Source of the DNA: Oryzisolibacter propanilivorax
Lineage (GTDB): Bacteria; Pseudomonadota; Gammaproteobacteria; Burkholderiales; Burkholderiaceae_C
Direction of reading: 5' to 3'
Assembly: GCF_900103645.1 (NCBI RefSeq)
Contig: NZ_FNHP01000003.1
Span: 248,001-312,000 of the forward strand
DNA: 64,000 nt
The notes under the pieces were generated by a model. That model made no database searches and was not told the DNA's origin. It worked only from the letters and a program-made list of their open reading frames with translations. Below, one piece after another: positions 26,423 to 34,860 of this stretch; the stretch's first letter is position 1, and each line of letters begins with the position of its first letter. A program made the translations under genes and the position numbers.

Positions 26423-28086
26423 GGGCGCCCGCCCTGCCCGGCGCGGCGTGCGTGCTGGCGCTGTGCCTGGCGGCCGCGCCATCGGCCCAGGCACAGGCCC
26501 ATGCCGACCTGGATCTGGTCCACCCAGTGCGCTCGGGCGACACGCTGTACGGCCTGGCGCGGCACTACCTGGGCGACGCCCGGCTGTGGCCGCAGCTGCA
26601 GCATGCCAATGCCGTGCGCGAGCCGCGCCACCTGCAGCCGGCCACGCAGCTGCGCATCCCGATGCGGCTGCTGCCCGCCGGATCGGCGCAGGTGGTGTTC
26701 GCCAGCGGCGCCACACGCGTGGCCCCGGGCGCGGTGGCGCAGCCGCTGCACGCCGGCCAGGCGTTGGCCGAGGGCGAGGCGATACGCGCCGCGCCGGACG
26801 GTTTCATCAGCGTGCGTCTGGCCGACGGCACGCTGGTGCGGGTGCAGGCCGATTCGCAGTTGCGGATCGAGCAGTTGCGCCGCACCGGCCGCGCCGGCGA
26901 CGCGCAGTCCATCCTGCAGCTGCAGCGCGGCAGCGTGGACAGCAGCGTGCCGCCGCGACCGGGCAGCGCCCGCCGCTTCGAGGTGCGCACCCCCGGCGCC
27001 AGCACGGCCGTGCGCGGCACGCGCTTCACGGTCGAGCTGGACGCGCAGGGCCGCACCCTGGCAGCCGTCACCGAGGGCCGCCTGGCGGTGGCGCCGCACA
27101 GCGCCGGCAGCGCCGCCGTGGACACCGGCCAGGGCCTGGTCGTCGGCGATGACGGCCGCCCCGGCCAGCGCCAGGCGCTGCTCCCCGCCCCCGGCCTGCA
27201 GGCCGTGGCGGATACGCTGGAAGACGCCGACCTGCTGTATCTGCCGCTGCAATCCGTAGGCGGCGCCACGGCCTATCAGGTGCAATTGGCGCGCGATGCG
27301 CAATTCACCCAGGTACTGCGCGGCGGCCGCTTCGATTCGGCCGAGCTGCGCCTGCCGGCGGTGGCCGATGGCAGCTATTACCTGCAGGCGCGCGCCATCG
27401 ACGCCCACGGCCTGCCCGGCTGGCCGGCGCAGCGCAGCATCACCGTCAAGGCGCATCCGATCGCCCCTCTGCTGCAGCAGCCGGCGGCTGGCGCCAGCCT
27501 GGAGCGTGGCGCCGGCGCGCTGTCGTGCACGCCGGTGGCCGGCGTGACGCGCTACCGCATCCAGGTGGCAGCGGCGGCGGGCTTCGCCGCGCCGGTGCTG
27601 GACACGCTGCAGGACGGCTGCGCGCTGGCCCTGGCGGCGCTGCCCCCGGGCCGCTATGAATGGCGCGCGGCCAGCGTGCGCCAGCGGCCGGACGGCGTGC
27701 CCGACCAGGGGCCGTTCAGCGCGCCCCGCGCCTTCGCCGTGGCCGAGCGGCCGCCGCCGCCGGAGGTGGTGGCCGAGCAGTCGGGCGATCGGCTGCAGCT
27801 GCGCTGGCAGGGGCATGCCGGGCAGCGCTTCCAGCTGCAACTGGCCACCTCCGCCGGCTTCGAAGAGGGCAGCGTGGTGCTGGACGAGCAGCTCGACGCC
27901 GCAGCCTGGGCGGCGCCGAGCAGCGCGCTGGCCGGCGCCTATCACCTGCGCCTGCGCACGCTGGATCCGTCCGGGCTGCGCAGCGGCTTCTCCACGCCAC
28001 GCCTGATCATCCTGGCGGCGCCGGTGGTCAGCGGCGACGGCCTGCCGGTGCGCAGCGCCGACGGCCAGCCGGTGGCGCGGCCGTGA
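26419..28086 (+). CDS. Exported LysM- and FecR-domain protein
   Basis: A 555-aa protein with a signal peptide (ending APSAQAQAHA). Residues about 33-80 form a LysM domain (HPVRSGDTLYGLARHYLGDA) for peptidoglycan binding. Residues about 110-235 form a FecR domain (FISVRLADGTLVRVQADSQL, TPGASTAVRGTRFTVELDAQ). The rest is beta-rich with repeated Fn3-like units (VGGATAYQVQLARDAQF, VTRYRIQVAAAAGFAAPVL, GQRFQLQLATSAGFEEGSV). The ATG at 26419 overlaps the regulator stop (ATGA). Placed between a regulator and a CHASE2 kinase, it likely acts as the periplasmic arm of a signalling unit; that role is inference. Confidence 0.85.
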   Translation: MRAPALPGAACVLALCLAAAPSAQAQAHADLDLVHPVRSGDTLYGLARHYLGDARLWPQLQHANAVREPRHLQPATQLRIPMRLLPAGSAQVVFASGATRVAPGAVAQPLHAGQALAEGEAIRAAPDGFISVRLADGTLVRVQADSQLRIEQLRRTGRAGDAQSILQLQRGSVDSSVPPRPGSARRFEVRTPGASTAVRGTRFTVELDAQGRTLAAVTEGRLAVAPHSAGSAAVDTGQGLVVGDDGRPGQRQALLPAPGLQAVADTLEDADLLYLPLQSVGGATAYQVQLARDAQFTQVLRGGRFDSAELRLPAVADGSYYLQARAIDAHGLPGWPAQRSITVKAHPIAPLLQQPAAGASLERGAGALSCTPVAGVTRYRIQVAAAAGFAAPVLDTLQDGCALALAALPPGRYEWRAASVRQRPDGVPDQGPFSAPRAFAVAERPPPPEVVAEQSGDRLQLRWQGHAGQRFQLQLATSAGFEEGSVVLDEQLDAAAWAAPSSALAGAYHLRLRTLDPSGLRSGFSTPRLIILAAPVVSGDGLPVRSADGQPVARP

Positions 28087-28111
28087 TGAACCCGCGGCCG
28101 GCCGGCGCGCC

Positions 28112-30463
28112 ATGCCCTGGCCCATGGCGTCGGCCTGTCGCGTGAACCGTCCCTCCGGCGCGCTGTGGCGTGACTGGCTGGTGCTGTGCCTGGCGCTGCT
28201 GGCGCTGGCCGCCTGGCTGACCAGCAGCGGCGCGCTGCGCCGCCTGGATCATGTGCTGCAGGACGCCGCCGCACCCCTGCGCGCACTGCCGGCACACCAG
28301 GACATCGTGCTCGTCACCATCGACGATGCCAGCGTCCAGGCCATCGGTCGCTGGCCCTGGCGCCGCGCCCTGCACGCGCATGCCATCGACCAGTTGCATG
28401 CCCAGGGTGCCCGCGCCATTGCCCTGGATGTGCTGCTGGCCGAAGCCGATGCCGACTATCCCGCCGATGACCTGCTCCTGGCGCATGCCATCGAGCGTGC
28501 GGGCAATGTCGTGTTGCCGGTCGCGCAGCGGCCCTTGCCTGGCCTGGGCAGCGTGCCCGACCTGCCGCTCGAGCCGCTGCGCCGGGCGGCGGCGCAGTTG
28601 GGCCATGTGCAGGTGCAGGTGGACGAGGACGGCGTGACGCGCCGGCTGTTCGCCTTCGAAGGCCCGGCCGGCGGCCCCTGGCCGCACCTGAGCCGTGCCG
28701 TGCTGTGCGCCGCCGGCATGGCGCGCCCCGGCTGCCGCGGCCATGCCGGCGCGGCGCCCGGTGCCTGGGTGCGCCAGGACGCGCAGGCCATCGCCTTCGC
28801 TGACGCGCCGCGGCCCTTCCCGCAGTATTCGTATGTGGATGTGCTCAAGGGCCGGCTGCCGCCGCAGGCACTGCGCGGCAAGCTGGTGCTGGTGGGTGCC
28901 ACCGCCGTCGGACTGGGCGACATGTTCGCCACGCCGCTGGCGGCGCGGGCCGGGCGCATCGCCGGTGTGCAGTTGCTGGCGCACAGCCTGAATGCCGAGT
29001 TGGCGCGGGGACACGTGCAGCCGGCCGGGCCGGCGCTGCAATGGCTATTCAGCCTGTTGCCGGTGGCTGCGGCACTGCTGGCGCTGCTGCTGCTGGGCCC
29101 GCTGGCCGGGCTGCTGGCCTGCGCCCTGCTTGCCACCGGCGTGGCGCTGGTGGCCACGCTGCTGGCGCCCGCCGGGCAGCTGGAGCTGGCTGCCGCCCCG
29201 GCACTGGCCGCCATCGCCCTGGCCTACCCGCTGTGGAGCTGGCGCCGGCTGGAGGCGGCGGCACGCTTCCTGCAGCGGCAAATGCACGAGTTGCGCCAGG
29301 ACACGCCGCTGGCGCCACTGGTCCCCGCAGTCCCACGCGGCGTGCCGGGCGACCTGCTGGAGCAGCGCATCGCCGCGGTGCGCGAGGCATCGGGCCAGCT
29401 GCGCCAGCTGCATCGTTTCATCAGCGACAGCCTGCAGCACCTGCCGCTGCCCACCCTGGTGTGCAACGCCACCGGCCAGGTACTGCTGGCCAACGCGGCC
29501 GCCGGGCAGCACCTGGGGCAGCCGACGGGGCAGCTGGCCGGCCTGCCGGTGGCCCGGCTGCTGGCCGACCTGCACGACCCCGCCAGTGGCCAGCCGCTGC
29601 TGGCGCCCGACCTGGCGTGCGGAGCCCTGCCGCCACCGGAACAGGAAGGCCGCGACGGCCAGGGACGTGACCTGCTGCTGCTGTGCCAGCCACACCATGT
29701 CGCCGGCAGCGAACGCCTGCTGATCCTGACGCTGGTGGACCTGACCGCCATCCGCGCCGCGCAGCACCAGCGCGACCAGGCGCTGCATTTCATCTCCCAT
29801 GACATCCGCGCACCCGCGGCGTCCATCCTGACGCTGCTGGAAATGCGGCGTTCGTTCCCCGGCAGTGTGGATGAGTCCCAGCTGCTGCAGCGCATCGAGC
29901 GCCATGCCCGCTCGTGCCTGGACCTGGCGCAGGGCTTTGTCCAGCTGGCCAGCGCACAGTTGCAGCAGCTGCAAGTCGAATCCTTCGACCTGCTGGACTG
30001 CGTGCAGGCAGCCTGCGACGACGCCTGGGAGACGGTGCAGGAACGCGGATTGCAGCTGCGGCTGGAATGCGCCCTGCCGTCCGCCCCGGTGCAGGGCGAC
30101 CGGGCGCTGGTGCTGCGTGCACTGGGCAACGTGCTCGGCAATGCGCTGAAGTTCAGCCCGCCTGGTGGCCATGTGTGCTGCAGCATCCTGGCCGGCCCGG
30201 TTTGCTGGTATGTGCGCATCAGCGATGAGGGCCCCGGCGTGGCACCGCAGCGTCGCCAGCAACTGTTTCAGGCCTTCGGCCCGCATGTGCAGGCGGCGCC
30301 GGGGCTGGCCGGCACCGGCGTGGCGGGCGCAGGCCTGGGGCTGGCCTTCGTCGACGCCGTGATGCGCCGCCATGGCGGCAGCGTGCGGCTGCTGGACCAG
30401 CCAGGGACGGGGGCGTGTTTCGAGCTGTGCCTGCCAGCACTGCCTCGACCCGCGGCCGGCTGA
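28112..30463 (+). CDS. CHASE2-domain sensor histidine kinase
   Basis: Membrane kinase of about 780 aa. One N-terminal helix (LVLCLALLALAAWL) is followed by an extracytoplasmic CHASE2 domain (ALPAHQDIVLVTIDDASVQA, GRWPWRRALHAHAID, YSYVDVLKGRLPPQALRGK) and three closely spaced membrane helices (about 310-375). A PAS-like segment precedes HisKA with His563 in HFISHDIRAPAASILTLLEM. The ATPase has NVLGNALKFSPPGG, ISDEGPGVAP and GAGLGLAFVDAVMRRHGG. Start is uncertain: ATG 28112, ATG 28124 or GTG 28142 all fit. Third gene of the regulator-LysM/FecR-kinase unit. Confidence 0.88.
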   Translation: MPWPMASACRVNRPSGALWRDWLVLCLALLALAAWLTSSGALRRLDHVLQDAAAPLRALPAHQDIVLVTIDDASVQAIGRWPWRRALHAHAIDQLHAQGARAIALDVLLAEADADYPADDLLLAHAIERAGNVVLPVAQRPLPGLGSVPDLPLEPLRRAAAQLGHVQVQVDEDGVTRRLFAFEGPAGGPWPHLSRAVLCAAGMARPGCRGHAGAAPGAWVRQDAQAIAFADAPRPFPQYSYVDVLKGRLPPQALRGKLVLVGATAVGLGDMFATPLAARAGRIAGVQLLAHSLNAELARGHVQPAGPALQWLFSLLPVAAALLALLLLGPLAGLLACALLATGVALVATLLAPAGQLELAAAPALAAIALAYPLWSWRRLEAAARFLQRQMHELRQDTPLAPLVPAVPRGVPGDLLEQRIAAVREASGQLRQLHRFISDSLQHLPLPTLVCNATGQVLLANAAAGQHLGQPTGQLAGLPVARLLADLHDPASGQPLLAPDLACGALPPPEQEGRDGQGRDLLLLCQPHHVAGSERLLILTLVDLTAIRAAQHQRDQALHFISHDIRAPAASILTLLEMRRSFPGSVDESQLLQRIERHARSCLDLAQGFVQLASAQLQQLQVESFDLLDCVQAACDDAWETVQERGLQLRLECALPSAPVQGDRALVLRALGNVLGNALKFSPPGGHVCCSILAGPVCWYVRISDEGPGVAPQRRQQLFQAFGPHVQAAPGLAGTGVAGAGLGLAFVDAVMRRHGGSVRLLDQPGTGACFELCLPALPRPAAG

Positions 30464-30474
30464 AGGCAGGCTCC

Positions 30475-30515
30475 AAAAAAGCGCGCCGGCCTGACAGGTC
30501 ATCAGGCCGGCGCGC
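30475..30515 (-). terminator. Strong terminator of the low-complexity protein gene
   Basis: GCGCGCCGGCCTGA (30481-30494) pairs perfectly with TCAGGCCGGCGCGC (30502-30515) across a 7-base loop. On the minus strand TTTTTT follows (30480-30475). It lies between the convergent kinase and low-complexity genes. Confidence 0.85.
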
Positions 30516-30555
30516 GCCAGGGTGCGCATGGGCCCCGAAGGGCCTGGCATTCCGC

Positions 30556-31524
30556 TTACTTGGACTGGTCCTTGGTGCCACCCGTGCTGGTGCTGGTGCC
30601 CTTGGACGAAGTACTGCCGGTGCTGTTGTGCGTGTTGCTGTCCGAGTGGCTGCCTTGCGTGGTGCTGCTCTGACCGCTGGACGTCACGTTGCCGGTGTTG
30701 TTGTCGCTGCGCGAGCGGGTGCTGCGCCAGTTGGAGAAGTCGTCCGAGAACTTGCGATAACGCTCACCGCGCCAGCTCTCATAGTCGTTGTCCAGGTTGC
30801 GCATCTGCTCGTCGCGCCACTGCTGGTAGTCCGGGTCGTCATGGTGGCGCGAACGCTGCAAGCCGTAGCTACCCTGGCCCTGGCGACCGGAATCGCCGCT
30901 GCCCCAGGTATCGCGCTGGTACTGGCCCTGGCCAGTGTAGCCGCCATGCTGGCCATAGCCGCCCTGGTTGTAGTGGTCAGGGTTGTATTGGTTGCCCATG
31001 TGCGCGCCCTGGCCGGAATAGTGGCTCTGCTGCTGGCCCATGCCACCTTGGTTGCCGTAGCCGCCTTGGTTGCCATAGCCACTCTGGTTGCCGTAGCCAC
31101 CCTGGCTGCCGTAGCCACCTTGGTTGCCGTAGCCGCTGTAGCCGCCCTGTCCACCATAGTGGCCCTGGTTGCCATACTGGCCCTGCTGCCCCATGCCGCC
31201 TTGCTGGTGGCCCCAGCCGCCCTGGTTGCCATAGCCGCCATATTGGCCGCCGTACTGCCCGCTGCCGGACTGCTGCTGGTTCCAGCTGCCCTGATGACGC
31301 CCGCCTTGGTTGTAGTCGCGGTCTTGGTTGCGGCCACCGCCATAGGAGTAGCTGTCGGTGTTCTGGTACTGCTGCTGGCGGCCACGATCAGAGGAAGAGG
31401 CCTGGTTGCGCGAGTCGTCGTAGTCACGCATCGATCCATCGCGCGAGGAGCCGTAGCGGTTCTCGTCGCGGTCCTGGCGCTGCTGGTTGTGCTGTTGGTT
31501 GTGGTCGTCGTCACGATATGCCAT
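30556..31524 (-). CDS. Low-complexity, prion-like G/Q/N/Y/S-rich protein with a 15-residue W-R repeat
   Basis: A 322-aa protein with no signal peptide or membrane segment. Residues about 1-70 are rich in Q, N, D, R and S; about 70-200 are tandem GGYGNQ-type units (GNQGGYGNQSGYGNQGG). It resembles eukaryotic phase-separating low-complexity domains in composition. A short ordered part holds three consecutive 15-mers: DPDYQQWRDEQMRNL, DNDYESWRGERYRKF, SDDFSNWRSTRSRSD. A Ser/Thr-rich tail ends KDQSK. The start MAYRDDDHNQ is chosen for its GGAG Shine-Dalgarno; 18 upstream codons are open. No function known to me; the neighbourhood suggests stress or desiccation protection. Confidence 0.8.
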   Translation of the reverse strand: MAYRDDDHNQQHNQQRQDRDENRYGSSRDGSMRDYDDSRNQASSSDRGRQQQYQNTDSYSYGGGRNQDRDYNQGGRHQGSWNQQQSGSGQYGGQYGGYGNQGGWGHQQGGMGQQGQYGNQGHYGGQGGYSGYGNQGGYGSQGGYGNQSGYGNQGGYGNQGGMGQQQSHYSGQGAHMGNQYNPDHYNQGGYGQHGGYTGQGQYQRDTWGSGDSGRQGQGSYGLQRSRHHDDPDYQQWRDEQMRNLDNDYESWRGERYRKFSDDFSNWRSTRSRSDNNTGNVTSSGQSSTTQGSHSDSNTHNSTGSTSSKGTSTSTGGTKDQSK

Positions 31525-31926
31525 TGCGATCTCCATGAGAGGTTTCTGAACAATTGGCGCGTGGAGCGAATTCCCCATGCGTGGGACACATAGTCAAATG
31601 GGCATTGGGGAAACCCTGTAGGCATGGACCGACATGGCCGTCATCTCTAGCCCTTGATGGTCGGCCAGCCAAAAACCTGCGCCACATCTGCCATGCACCA
31701 ATCCACAAGCCAATGAAGGTCCACTCCTACGACTGGACGGGATGAGGGTTTTCCATCGGCAAAAGCCATTTCGCCACAATGAAATAGCACTCCCGGCCAT
31801 GTGCATCAAATTCTGCAAAAAATCAAGCACAAGGCAATATTTGTATCCATTTTCTTTATTGCCCACCCATTCGCCACTTCCTGGCGCCATTTCATGGATG
31901 GGCCACCCGTGCAACAGGAATAGGCC
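31525..31926. other. 402-base gap without recognised genes
   Basis: Noticeably more A/T-rich than its surroundings. It holds divergent 5' regions for the low-complexity gene and the small proline-rich gene. Short open frames are present, but none has a Shine-Dalgarno sequence or coding character. No clear promoter or hairpin picked out. Confidence 0.5.
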
Positions 31927-32115
31927 ATGACCTTCCCCCAATCGACCAATCTGCCCCAGCAACCGCAGCTTCCTCCCGGAGAGGGCACACCGCCGGCTGC
32001 ACCCGTTCCACCCGCGCGCGCGCCCACGCATCCAGATGAGATCCAGCCGTCTTACCCGGCCATCACCGAGGGCGTTCCAGCCGCCCCGCAGCCCAACACC
32101 AACCGCCTTGATTGA
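31927..32115 (+). CDS. Small proline-rich hypothetical protein
   Basis: A 62-aa protein, MTFPQSTNLPQQPQLPPGEG then a Pro/Ala-rich stretch ending QPNTNRLD. Over a quarter is proline; it should be disordered and soluble. An AGGA precedes the ATG, and the next gene starts 15 bases after its stop, suggesting an operon. Not recognised. Could be a chance frame, but codon use is consistent with coding. Confidence 0.5.
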   Translation: MTFPQSTNLPQQPQLPPGEGTPPAAPVPPARAPTHPDEIQPSYPAITEGVPAAPQPNTNRLD

Positions 32116-32130
32116 CGATCGGAGCCACGC

Positions 32131-32580
32131 ATGATTGCCGTTCAAAATTCCCGCCCCTGGGCGAAAACCGTGATGAAAGCCCAGGACTTCACGCATGACT
32201 GGGACCAGTATGTGACCATCAAGGTCAAGAGCATGCGCGCCATGGCCCTGTCCGGCCTGCACACCTTCGAGGATGAGCACTACAGCGTGGCCCAGGCCAC
32301 CGGCTTTATCGAGTTGCTGGGTACGCGCGCCGGTACACTGCACACGGCGTTGAAGATCGGCTTTTCGCTGGCGCGCGAGCTACCCCCGCCCACCTTTGCG
32401 CTGTACGACACCCTGGCACTGGGCACGTTGACCCTGCCCGCCGACTGCTTCAGCGCGATGCTGCAGTTCGCCAATTGCCCGACGGCGCACTTCCGCATCG
32501 GTGGCGACGGCAGCGCCAACGCCCTGGCGACCGAGGCGCCCCTGCTGCAGCACGGCCTGCCACACAAGGAGCAGCACTGA
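32131..32580 (+). CDS. Hypothetical protein, 149 aa
   Basis: Starts MIAVQNSRPWAKTVMKAQDF, preceded by GGAG. Mixed alpha/beta composition, no signal peptide or membrane helix. Contains HDWDQYVTIKVKSMRAMALS and ELPPPTFALYDTLALGTLTL. A strong terminator follows. I do not recognise the family. It belongs with the neighbouring stress-type accessory genes by position only. Confidence 0.65.
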   Translation: MIAVQNSRPWAKTVMKAQDFTHDWDQYVTIKVKSMRAMALSGLHTFEDEHYSVAQATGFIELLGTRAGTLHTALKIGFSLARELPPPTFALYDTLALGTLTLPADCFSAMLQFANCPTAHFRIGGDGSANALATEAPLLQHGLPHKEQH

Positions 32581-32606
32581 CGCCGTGCCTGGCCAGATAC
32601 GTGACA

Positions 32607-32633
32607 ACGCCCGCGCGATGCGGGCGTTTTTTT
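32607..32633 (+). terminator. Intrinsic terminator after the 149-aa gene
   Basis: ACGCCCGC (32607-32614) pairs with GCGGGCGT (32620-32627), loop GCGAT, followed by a run of seven T. Confidence 0.9.
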
Positions 32634-32635
32634 GC

Positions 32636-33214
32636 TCAGGCGGCGCCGCTGGACTGGCTTTTATCGTCCACCGCCGCCAGCACCTCAGCGGTGGGTACCA
32701 GCACCAGATGGTCGTTGCTGATGGTGGGAATGAAGCCCAACTGGCCGCGGATCTTGTAGAACGGGGTGGAAAATTTCTCCAGGATCGCGGCCGTGACCTT
32801 GTCAAAGAATGCATGCGGCACCTTGTCCGAAATGCTTCCGCTTTCCAGCTGGTTCCAGCGCACACGCCACTTGCCCTGCACTCGCTGCACGCCGATGCGG
32901 GCGTGTTCCTCCAGGCAGTGCGCGTGCTCCTTGATGAACAGCGTCAGGCCGAAATAGATGAAGCCGTCGTCGCCCACCTGCAGCCTGGGCGACAGCGTGG
33001 TGCCCTCGTCGGCCAGCCGCTCCAGCCGCTCGTCAATCTTGTGGAATTCGACATCGGTGGATTTGGCCCCTAGGTAGGAAATGAATTCGACGCGCAGCCG
33101 CTCGGCAAATACCCGGCAATCCTCCTTGTAATCCTCGAAGCTGCGGCACCAGTCGAGTGCCTTGCTGCGGATGTTTTCAAAGGGCGTCATGAACTTCTTT
33201 TCCGAAAAGGGCAT
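32636..33214 (-). CDS. Hypothetical protein, 192 aa
   Basis: Starts MPFSEKKFMTPFENIRSKAL with a clear AGGAG seven bases upstream. Soluble, mixed charge; segments such as GDDGFIYFGLTLFIKEHAHC, VQGKWRVRWNQL and TISNDHLVLVPTAEVLAAVD suggest a compact alpha/beta fold. No motif I can name. Convergent with the 149-aa gene across the terminator at 32607. Codon use is a little less GC-biased than in the core genes, in line with an accessory region. Confidence 0.7.
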   Translation of the reverse strand: MPFSEKKFMTPFENIRSKALDWCRSFEDYKEDCRVFAERLRVEFISYLGAKSTDVEFHKIDERLERLADEGTTLSPRLQVGDDGFIYFGLTLFIKEHAHCLEEHARIGVQRVQGKWRVRWNQLESGSISDKVPHAFFDKVTAAILEKFSTPFYKIRGQLGFIPTISNDHLVLVPTAEVLAAVDDKSQSSGAA

Positions 33215-33508
33215 TGTTCTTCTCCTGCAAAACCATATTCCAATGCAATACCGCCAACCACAGTGCGATGCTCAAAAGGCCTGAACATTTCTATTGCAAT
33301 TCATACATCCGATAACAGTCAAAGCTTGCAAAGCATGAATTTTTCGGCGATGGAAAAGCCATAGCTGGCGAACCTGTCCCACGGCATTTCAATATCTGCG
33401 GGAAGGATTTCAAGGGGCCGGCGCCGCCCGGTCCAGTAGTGCATGTCCGACAGCCCGGCCATGGGGTCGATGCTCGAATGCCGGCATGACCCACGCTGGA
33501 GTTTGACC

Positions 33509-33658
33509 ATGATGGACACCTACCAACGCAGCAACGACAAGCCGCTCAAGCCCCGGGCACTGAAGCGCATGCGCCAGCAGGAAGCCATGCTCGACAGCGC
33601 CAAGCGTCCGCGCTACTTCCCGCAGCCCGAGCCGCCACTGTGGAAGCCCCTGGGCTGA
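33509..33658 (+). CDS. Small basic hypothetical protein, 49 aa
   Basis: Starts at the first of two ATGs (MMDTYQRSNDKPLKPRALKR) and ends PPLWKPLG. GGAG lies 7 bases before the start, and an intrinsic terminator follows 26 bases after the stop, so the unit looks like a complete monocistronic gene. Highly basic and proline-rich at the C-terminus. Not recognised. Confidence 0.6.
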   Translation: MMDTYQRSNDKPLKPRALKRMRQQEAMLDSAKRPRYFPQPEPPLWKPLG

Positions 33659-33684
33659 TGGTGTCCTGATTCTCCGCGCTCCAG

Positions 33685-33713
33685 CGGCGCCCTGCAGGGG
33701 CGCCGTTTCTTTC
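33685..33713 (+). terminator. Intrinsic terminator after the 49-aa gene
   Basis: CGGCGCCC (33685-33692) pairs with GGGCGCCG (33698-33705), loop TGCAG, followed by TTTCTTTC. Confidence 0.8.
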
Positions 33714-33735
33714 ATTCGACACTTGTGAGGAAGTT

Positions 33736-34764
33736 ATGCCGCAGCAGAAATCCAGTTCCGACACCCGCGCAGCTGAGGCTGCCGCCCGGGAGCAACAGGG
33801 CATCCAGCAACAGCAGGACGCCCACGATGCCGCCAGCAGCAAGAAAGCCGCCGGCAAGCAGAAAAAAAAGGAGCAAGAGAGCAAGCCGGCACCAGGGCCG
33901 GGTCGTGATGAACCCTCGAATCCACTGCCCAGCCAGCACCTCGACAAGCCTGGCGTGCAACAGGACATGGAGCTGCAGCCGCGCTTCCAGGCCCCGCACT
34001 ACCAGGGCAGCGGCAAGCTCAAGGGCATGAAGGCGCTGATCACCGGTGGTGATTCGGGCATCGGCCGCGCAGTGGCCGTGCTGTTCGCACGCGAGGGTGC
34101 GGACGTGGCGATCGTCTATCTCAACGAACACGAGGATGCCAAGGAAACCTGCCGCCTGATCGAGGCCGAAGGCGGGCGCAGCCTGGCAATTGCCGGCGAT
34201 GTGAAGGACGCGAAGTTCTGTGCCCGCGCCGTCAAGGACACGGTAGGGAAATTCGGCGGCCTCAACCTGCTGGTGAACAACGCCGCCTTCCAGGAGCATG
34301 CCAAGGCGCTGGAGGATCTCACGGAAGAGCGCCTGGACGAAACCTTCCGCACCAACATCTTTGGCTACTTCCATATGGCGCAGGCCGCTCTGCCGCACCT
34401 GCAGCGCGGCGATGCCATCGTCAACACCGGCTCGGTTACCGGCCTGCGCGGCAGCAAGCACCTGCTGGACTATTCCGCCACCAAGGGCGCCATCCATGCC
34501 TTTACCAAGGCACTGGCGGAAAACCTGGTCGACAAGGGAATCCGCGTGAACGCCGTGGCGCCCGGGCCAGTGTGGACCCCGCTGAACCCGGCCGACAAGC
34601 CCGCCGATGAAATCCCGCAATTCGGCGCCGATACACAGATGGGCCGACCGGCACAGCCCGAGGAAATCGCCCCGGCCTATGTCTTCCTGGCCGCACCCAG
34701 TTGCTCGAGCTATATCACCGGCATCGTCCTGCCCATCACCGGCAATGCCGGCGATGGTGCCTGA
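33736..34764 (+). CDS. Short-chain dehydrogenase/reductase, YghA / general-stress-protein-39 type, with charged N-terminal extension
   Basis: NAD(P)-dependent oxidoreductase, 342 aa. Cofactor motif TGGDSGIG at 103-110, LLVNNAAFQEH, catalytic Tyr246 and Lys250 in DYSATKGAIHAFTKAL, then VNAVAPGPVWTPLNPADKPA. The SDR core with a ~50-aa lead-in (DMELQPRFQAPHYQGSGKLK) is the YghA/YdaD branch, often induced by general stress. The first ~60 residues are an unusual Gln/Lys/Ala-rich low-complexity tail (SSKKAAGKQKKKEQESK). GAGG before the ATG supports the start. Followed by a bidirectional terminator. Confidence 0.88.
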   Translation: MPQQKSSSDTRAAEAAAREQQGIQQQQDAHDAASSKKAAGKQKKKEQESKPAPGPGRDEPSNPLPSQHLDKPGVQQDMELQPRFQAPHYQGSGKLKGMKALITGGDSGIGRAVAVLFAREGADVAIVYLNEHEDAKETCRLIEAEGGRSLAIAGDVKDAKFCARAVKDTVGKFGGLNLLVNNAAFQEHAKALEDLTEERLDETFRTNIFGYFHMAQAALPHLQRGDAIVNTGSVTGLRGSKHLLDYSATKGAIHAFTKALAENLVDKGIRVNAVAPGPVWTPLNPADKPADEIPQFGADTQMGRPAQPEEIAPAYVFLAAPSCSSYITGIVLPITGNAGDGA

Positions 34765-34807
34765 CAGCGCTTGCAGGTTTTCTGGCTGCCCCTGCTGCGC
34801 CCATGAA

Positions 34808-34839
34808 AAAACCGAAGGCTGTCACCAGCCTTCGGTTTT
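34808..34839. terminator. Bidirectional intrinsic terminator
   Basis: AAAACCGAAGGCTG (34808-34821) pairs perfectly with CAGCCTTCGGTTTT (34826-34839) around TCAC. The A- and T-tails let it serve both the SDR gene and the convergent KGG-repeat gene. Confidence 0.9.
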
Positions 34840-34860
34840 GACGCTCAAGACTCAATCGCT

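Noticed and set aside
30940-31300. Regularly spaced short DNA repeats that could suggest a CRISPR array
   Set aside because: The repeats follow the codons of GGYGNQ units in an intact protein-coding frame; there are no unique spacers and no cas genes.
31742-31930. 62-codon frame before the proline-rich gene
   Set aside because: A/T-rich, no Shine-Dalgarno sequence, irregular composition; more likely leader DNA.
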